DNA of 64,000 nucleotides from NCBI GenBank assembly GCA_003259005.1, contig QLII01000001.1, positions 372,001 to 436,000 on the forward strand, given 5' to 3'. The position numbers were made by a program, and so were the translations under genes. Origin of the DNA: Spirosoma telluris (GTDB taxonomy: Bacteria > Bacteroidota > Bacteroidia > Cytophagales > Spirosomataceae). This document shows, in pieces, positions 60,033 to 64,000 of this stretch (the stretch's first letter is position 1; every line of letters starts with the position of its first letter). The notes below the pieces were generated by a model, which did not search any database, was not told the origin of the DNA, and saw only the letters and a program-made list of their open reading frames with translations.

Positions 60033-60812
60033 TCATTGTTGATGGAGTTTCCGCAGGTTGTACGACAGCCCAAGGGTTAGGATTTTGTCGTCGGCCTTGA
60101 TTTGCGTAACCACTACGTTCTCATGGGTGTAGGTATACAGGGCATTGAACGCCAGCCCCCGCCAGATGGGAAAGTCGAAGCCCACATCGAACTGCCAGCG
60201 ATAGTTCGCCCCATCCGAAAACGCCGGTTGCCAGAAGGCATCGTAGTAGAGCCGCAGGTGGTTATCGAGCAGATAATGCCAGCCACCCAGCCAGGTGGTA
60301 GCCCGCCAGAGCGCGATGGTGCTGGACCCGTTATAAGTCGCTTCATTAAAGGTACTGGCCGAGAACCGGGTTTCCTCATACACAGCCCCGGCGGAGGCTT
60401 TCAGTACGTGTTGACGGCTGTTGATAAGTTGCACGCTGCTCCCCGCACCTATAAAATACCGGACATCAATGCTACGCCGGAAGTTAGTCGAAACGTAGCC
60501 TATGCCGAACGGATAGACCCGTTGCCAGGGCCGGAAATATACGTAGTTTCGGCTGAAGAGGTCGTTGTCGGCTTTCGTGGAGTAGAACGACTGATACAGA
60601 CTGGAATTCTGCGATTTAAAGACCCAGTCGCGGACGGGTGAGAGCGTAAAATCGAGTTTTCCACGAACGGTCGTGACGTCTACGTTACCTTGCTGTACAT
60701 TTCCTGTCAGTGAAGCCCTCAGCTGTACCAGCGTAGTGTCGCTTTCGTTAAGCTGAGCCAGGGTGGGCGTAGCGGTGAGGTATACAAGAAGCAGCCGATA
60801 TAGTAAGTTCAT
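60033..60812 (-). CDS. DUF481-like outer-membrane beta-barrel protein
   Basis: Intact, 259 residues from Met at 60812, which gives a signal peptide (MNLLYRLLLVYLTATPTLAQ); the longer start at 60839 adds nine residues ahead of it. The body alternates aromatic and polar residues as in beta-strands: LRASLTGNVQQGNVDVTTVR, YVYFRPWQRVYPFGIGYVST, FDVGFDFPIWRGLAFNALYT, ending KILTLGLSYNLRKLHQQ. DUF481 proteins are outer-membrane barrels sometimes induced by salt or alkali. It stands alone between TMEM175 and DJ-1 genes. Confidence 0.75.
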   Translation of the reverse strand: MNLLYRLLLVYLTATPTLAQLNESDTTLVQLRASLTGNVQQGNVDVTTVRGKLDFTLSPVRDWVFKSQNSSLYQSFYSTKADNDLFSRNYVYFRPWQRVYPFGIGYVSTNFRRSIDVRYFIGAGSSVQLINSRQHVLKASAGAVYEETRFSASTFNEATYNGSSTIALWRATTWLGGWHYLLDNHLRLYYDAFWQPAFSDGANYRWQFDVGFDFPIWRGLAFNALYTYTHENVVVTQIKADDKILTLGLSYNLRKLHQQ

Positions 60813-60896
60813 AAAGCCAGTTGGCAATCTCCACCCCAATCTCTGAGGTCGCGCCGGTGAGAAGTATTCGTTGCTATTGCTTTTAGGTGAAACTTT

Positions 60897-61667
60897 TTAT
60901 TCTCCCAACGCTTCGATAATGACTTTGGCGGTTTCGGCTCCACTGAAGTTTTGCTGACCCGTGATGAGGTTGCCATCCCGAATAGCGAACCCGCGCCAGA
61001 GGCCCGCCTGCACGTAGTTGGCCCCGAGGTTTTTCAGTTCATCTTCAATCCTCCAGGGCATCACATGCTTATCGCGTGCCAGTAAGCCGTACTCCCAAAC
61101 AGCGTTATCGGCGAAGTCTTCCTCGACATTGGCAAAGCCCGTAACCGTTTTACCTTTAGCCAGATACTCCCCGTTTGAAAGTTTTGCAAAGCGCAGAATG
61201 GCCGTGCCGTGGCACAGGGCTGAGGTCACTTTGCCCGATTCATAAAACTCCACGAATTTGCTTTGCAGGTCGGTTGCAGTCTCGAAGGTAAACATTGGAG
61301 CCTGTCCGCCTGCCACCACAAGTGCGTCGAAATCAGCTACGGTCAGTTCAGAAATGGGCCTGGTGTTATCGACTAAGGAGCGCAATTTTTCGGTATGAAT
61401 AAAGCCTTGCGAGATAAGGTCGGAAGCCGAGTAGCCGCTTGCATCATTGGGATCGCTCATGGCATCGGCTTCGCACTTGCCCCCGTTCGGGCTGAAGAGT
61501 TCGACTTCATAGCCTTTTTCGGTAAATTCGAAGTAAGGGTGAGCCAGTTCGCTCCACCAGAATCCAACCGGCCAGCCTGTAGTAGTCGAAACGGCGGGGT
61601 TGGCAATGACGATAGCCACGCGCTTGGGGCGTTTGGTATTGACGAGATTGGGGTCTTTTAAGCTCAT
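60897..61667 (-). CDS. DJ-1/PfpI-family (type 1 glutamine amidotransferase-like) protein
   Basis: Intact, 256 residues from Met at 61667 (MSLKDPNLVNTKRPK); an upstream Met at 61736 would place the operator palindrome inside the gene and is less likely. The nucleophile elbow is SALCHGTAILRF (Cys in C-H-G), with FDALVVAGGQAPMFTFE and ELFSPNGGKCEADAMSDPND. Relatives are Hsp31-like glyoxalases/deglycases or stress proteins. It is divergent from an HxlR regulator with a strong palindrome between them. Confidence 0.88.
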   Translation of the reverse strand: MSLKDPNLVNTKRPKRVAIVIANPAVSTTTGWPVGFWWSELAHPYFEFTEKGYEVELFSPNGGKCEADAMSDPNDASGYSASDLISQGFIHTEKLRSLVDNTRPISELTVADFDALVVAGGQAPMFTFETATDLQSKFVEFYESGKVTSALCHGTAILRFAKLSNGEYLAKGKTVTGFANVEEDFADNAVWEYGLLARDKHVMPWRIEDELKNLGANYVQAGLWRGFAIRDGNLITGQQNFSGAETAKVIIEALGE

Positions 61668-61710
61668 GTTAGTTTGTTTTTGGTTAACCCGAGCAAATAT
61701 ATTGGGTGAT

Positions 61711-61732
61711 ATATACCTTTGTAAAGGTATAT
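61711..61732. promoter_or_regulatory. 22-base perfect palindrome, candidate HxlR operator
   Basis: Arms atataccttt and aaaggtatat around gt, in the 123-base gap between the divergent DJ-1-like (-) and HxlR (+) genes. The size and symmetry fit a dimeric winged-helix HxlR regulator controlling both genes. Confidence 0.7.
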
Positions 61733-61790
61733 ACACAGAAGTGTGATACTCTCATTTTAGAGAGTGTTTGTAAATCAGATACTTATAGCC

Positions 61791-62143
61791 ATGCCTGATT
61801 TTTTGTACGACGGAAAGCTCTATTACAATCCGGTTGAGTTTGCCATGACCCACATTGGTGGCACCTGGAAAATGCCTATTTTATGGCGGCTAAACAAGCA
61901 GGTGATGCGCTATAGTGAACTGAAAAAATACCTGCCCCACATCAGTCATAAAATGTTAACGACCCAGTTAAGGGAGCTGGAAAAACACGGGTTTATTTCC
62001 CGCAGGGTATATCCGGTAGTACCCCGCATGTCGAATATAGTATCACTGAGAAAGGACGCCGGGTGATTCCGGTTATCGAGACGATTCGAGCCTTCGGGCG
62101 AGAACTAATGGATGAGCTGGGGATTCAGGAAGGAAATAAATAA
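61791..62143 (+). CDS. HxlR-family winged-helix transcriptional regulator (one frameshift as written)
   Basis: From ATG 61791: FAMTHIGGTWKMPILWRLNK, MRYSELKKYLPHISHKMLTT and QLRELEKHGFISRRVYPVVP, the HxlR core. The frame derails at 62021-62024. One extra C gives VVPPHVEYSITEKGRRVIPV, matching the family's P-P-x-V-E-Y motif, and an end at 62143 (about 118 residues, typical). This is one of the few breaks better explained by a missing C than a missing G. It presumably senses electrophiles or oxidants and controls the divergent DJ-1-like gene. Confidence 0.88.
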
Positions 62144-62145
62144 AC

Positions 62146-62754
62146 TTAAGGCTGCTCCAGCGTGTTCAGGTGTTCTTCCAGCTTGGCCATCAGCGCAACA
62201 CACTGGCGACTAGCCATAAATCGCTTTATTGCTTTGCCAGCCCAGATGATTAACGTCGTCGAGATAACGATAACCGTTATCGAAAAGGGATCATTAACAA
62301 TAGTAGCCAGCCTCTTTCCTCCATATGTAAGCGTCGCCAGCAAACTACCCAGAAAGACAACAGGCGTATAAAAAGCAACAAAATTGCATTGAAAGGTATT
62401 GATTGCACGAACAAACACCAGCGATGCGCGAATGGCTTCGGCAGTACGCAGTGATAGATCGGGCCGTTGGAAACGAGCATACTTAAGTGTCAGAAATCCA
62501 CTCAGGATCAGACAGTACGACCAGATCATCCCAATTGAAAACACATATTCGGGCTCGTCAACGTTCAAGAGCGCAAACAGGGGCGTAATAACCGTTAGGG
62601 CCAGCATCAACACGTACTGGCGTTTATAGGCGTTCAGGAGTTTGGTAATGTCGCTCTTCGATTCTTTTTTGAGTTCGGCCAGCAAATCAACTTTCGTATA
62701 CGAAAATTCTGACGTTTGCCAGTTCATTGCTTTCCAGCGGTCAGTCAGTTCCAT
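62146..62754 (-). CDS. Membrane protein of unknown function, coupled to an ECF sigma
   Basis: Intact, 202 residues, with about four membrane helices (YVLMLALTVITPLFALL, VFSIGMIWSYCLILSGFL, FVAFYTPVVFLGSLLATL, FSITVIVISTTLIIWAG) after a 45-residue cytoplasmic N-terminus containing LLAELKKESKSDITKLL. Its start overlaps the sigma gene stop by 10 bases. The position and topology suit an anti-sigma factor, although no zinc-anti-sigma or FecR motif is present. Confidence 0.65.
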   Translation of the reverse strand: MELTDRWKAMNWQTSEFSYTKVDLLAELKKESKSDITKLLNAYKRQYVLMLALTVITPLFALLNVDEPEYVFSIGMIWSYCLILSGFLTLKYARFQRPDLSLRTAEAIRASLVFVRAINTFQCNFVAFYTPVVFLGSLLATLTYGGKRLATIVNDPFSITVIVISTTLIIWAGKAIKRFMASRQCVALMAKLEEHLNTLEQP

Positions 62755-63209
62755 AGCTTATCAATTTTTTGCCGAATTCGATGAAGTTTGGTACGCACAT
62801 TCCCAGGACTGATGCCCAGCGTTTCAGCAATTTCTTCGTTACTATAGCCGTCCATACTCATCACGATCAGGGTTCGATCCAGCGTATTGACTTGCTGGAG
62901 CACATACCGAAGCTGATCATCGGATTCAAACGTACTGGGTGTACTCTGGGCAGTTTCATCTAGTGCTGCCGATTGTCGCTGTTTTTGATCGTTTAGTTTG
63001 GTCAGTGATACGTTCAGGCCAACGCGGTACAACCAGGTCGAAAACTTGGCGTCGCCCCGGAAGTTTGGGTACGACCGCCACGCCTGGAGTAGAATCTCCT
63101 GGTGCAGATCATTCCGGTCTTCGGTCTGATCAGCATACAGATACACCAGTTTGTTCAGTAACGCCTGGTGCATCTGTATCTGTTCGACAAACTCGTCCTG
63201 TAGCGTCAA
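62745..63209 (-). CDS. ECF-family RNA polymerase sigma factor
   Basis: Intact, 154 residues, short but complete. Region 2: QALLNKLVYLYADQTEDRND, LHQEILLQAWRSYPNFRGDA, KFSTWLYRVGLNVSLTKL. Region 4: NTLDRTLIVMSMDGYSNEEI and AETLGISPGNVRTKLHRIRQ. It differs from the SusC-linked sigmas and has no FecR nearby. It overlaps the next gene by 10 bases and the preceding small membrane protein gene by 4, indicating a tightly coupled three-gene operon. Confidence 0.9.
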   Translation of the reverse strand: MTLQDEFVEQIQMHQALLNKLVYLYADQTEDRNDLHQEILLQAWRSYPNFRGDAKFSTWLYRVGLNVSLTKLNDQKQRQSAALDETAQSTPSTFESDDQLRYVLQQVNTLDRTLIVMSMDGYSNEEIAETLGISPGNVRTKLHRIRQKIDKLWN

Positions 63210-63484
63210 CGTAGGTTTCGTTTGCGCAATTCGTTGGTAAAGGCTTTTCCTTTTTTTTCGTACTCGTCCAGGGCCGGAATCATAGCTGCGGATGTACTCG
63301 CCAGGAAAAATTGTTCGGAGATTACGGACATTATAACTACCAGTAGCATGAGCATGACAACGATGGCCATCATCTGCCGGTTTTTGGTTCGCCGGATTAG
63401 TAATTGTTCATCCGATAACTGTTCGACAGGCAACAGAGCATACGGGCAGGAAGCTCGTTGCTGTCTGTTCAAGAATAGTTGCAT
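63206..63484 (-). CDS. Small single-pass membrane protein upstream of the sigma gene
   Basis: Intact, 92 residues. One strong membrane helix (MAIVVMLMLLVVIMSVIS, about residues 39-56) follows a basic cytoplasmic segment ending RRTKNRQ; a charged tail ends EYEKKGKAFTNELRKRNLR. No named domain is recognised. It is the first gene of the operon with the sigma and the four-helix protein, and a role in signal sensing is possible but unproven. Confidence 0.55.
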   Translation of the reverse strand: MQLFLNRQQRASCPYALLPVEQLSDEQLLIRRTKNRQMMAIVVMLMLLVVIMSVISEQFFLASTSAAMIPALDEYEKKGKAFTNELRKRNLR

Positions 63485-63537
63485 GGTCTAATCTGTTTTT
63501 GGTAGATTAGTACGGTAAATCAGTAATTTGTTACAGC

Positions 63538-63573
63538 AAGGGTGAGAAAATCGTGTTTATTTTTCTCTCCCTT
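63538..63573 (-). terminator. Imperfect hairpin downstream of the SRPBCC gene
   Basis: On the - strand aaggg(a)gagaaaa pairs with ttttctc(a)ccctt around a 10-base loop, 14 bases after the SRPBCC stop. Likely terminator before the small-membrane-protein/sigma operon, whose promoter must lie at about 63485-63537. Confidence 0.4.
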
Positions 63574-63586
63574 GTCTTTTGATTAG

Positions 63587-64000
63587 TTACTTTTCCGATT
63601 CCGCTTTCAGTAACTCCAGCCAGTGCTGCATATCTCTTGCCAGATTCTTGTTGAACGACGATTTAAACAGCCCGGCCAGAAATCCTTCCATAGATTCATC
63701 CACCGAGACCTGCGTGCCACCCGGCACTTCGGTCAGCGTCCAGTTATGAACGGCATACATGCCAAACGTTTTACCTGTCCAGCCGAGGCTTTGGGCCGGT
63801 TCTACGGTGTGTAGGGTAGAGTGGATACCGGCTCCGCCCGTTTTCCAGTCGAAGGTGCTACCCGGTTTTACAGGGCCATTGAGTTTGGGGTTTTTGATGT
63901 CGGTTTGCCAGTTGGCCCAGTTGTCGATGTTAGATAGTACGTTCCATACGTTGTCGGGGCTGGCTTTAATGATAATGTTTTTGCTGCATCTTACGGGAGC
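63587..64000 (-). CDS. SRPBCC (START/AHSA1-like) domain protein, C-terminal part (cut by window edge)
   Basis: The frame is open from the right edge for 137 residues to a stop at 63587-63589; the start lies outside. The visible part has the SRPBCC opening IIIKASPDNVWNVLSNIDNW, then GSTFDWKTGGAGIHSTLHTV, FGMYAVHNWTLTEVPGGTQV and the C-terminal helix FNKNLARDMQHWLELLKAES. The fold binds hydrophobic ligands; members are often unannotated polyketide-cyclase/dehydrase-like proteins. At most a few N-terminal residues seem to be missing. Confidence 0.75.
   Translation of the reverse strand, partial: APVRCSKNIIIKASPDNVWNVLSNIDNWANWQTDIKNPKLNGPVKPGSTFDWKTGGAGIHSTLHTVEPAQSLGWTGKTFGMYAVHNWTLTEVPGGTQVSVDESMEGFLAGLFKSSFNKNLARDMQHWLELLKAESEK

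Noticed and set aside
61668..61736. Longer start for the DJ-1-like protein at 61736
   Set aside because: It would run through the 22-base palindrome and add residues not typical of the family; the Met at 61667 gives a normal length.

Overview
The window (about 50% GC) comes from a member of the Bacteroidota, most likely a Spirosoma-like Cytophagales bacterium; the genus is an inference. The evidence is three SusC/SusD outer-membrane uptake pairs, ECF sigma/FecR pairs facing STN-bearing SusC receptors, a type IX secretion (T9SS) C-terminal signal, a DUF1735/PKD lipoprotein, many exported carbohydrate-active enzymes, and promoters resembling TTTG-N18/20-TAnnTTTG. No rRNA, tRNA or CRISPR array was seen.

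Layout. (1) 1-11647, all on +: an exported plant-polysaccharide cluster with a Gfo/Idh tail, GMC oxidoreductase, GH10 xylanase, beta-helix remnant, GH28 polygalacturonase, second beta-helix protein, two xylose-isomerase-like TIM barrels, ThuA-like protein and alpha-galactosidase. (2) 11793-18574: sigma, FecR, SusC, SusD. (3) 18675-24786: AraC regulator divergent from alpha-galactosidase, phytanoyl-CoA dioxygenase-like protein, sugar porter and an orphan ECF sigma. (4) 24846-29502: TetR divergent from a tripartite exporter operon whose ABC component has no ATPase domain. (5) 29514-31019: helical protein of unknown function. (6) 31283-34943: ribokinase, exported ADP-ribosylglycohydrolase-like protein and ureide-type permease, resembling ribose-scavenging loci. 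(7) 34993-56559: sigma, FecR, a REP-associated transposase with its palindromes, two tandem SusC/SusD pairs, DUF1735-PKD lipoprotein, a giant T9SS-secreted beta-helix/CBM3 protein, DUF1080 and Gfo/Idh proteins. (8) 56560-64000: hairpins, a truncated SGNH hydrolase, TetR with a short-chain dehydrogenase, and a run of small stress or regulatory genes, mostly on -.

Functional logic. Extracellular enzymes cut pectin, xylan and galactosides; SusC/SusD pairs import the products. An inducer in the SusC receptor is sensed through its STN domain by FecR, which releases the ECF sigma. Exported and cytosolic isomerases, dehydrogenases and glycosidases finish the sugars.

The main caveat is reading frame. 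About twenty + strand genes and two - strand genes are interrupted. Roughly 35 of the breaks are repaired by adding one G to a + strand G run, whichever strand the gene is on. I read this as a consensus-sequence artefact rather than mass gene death, so these genes are annotated over their full reconstructed span as CDS, with the break positions given.
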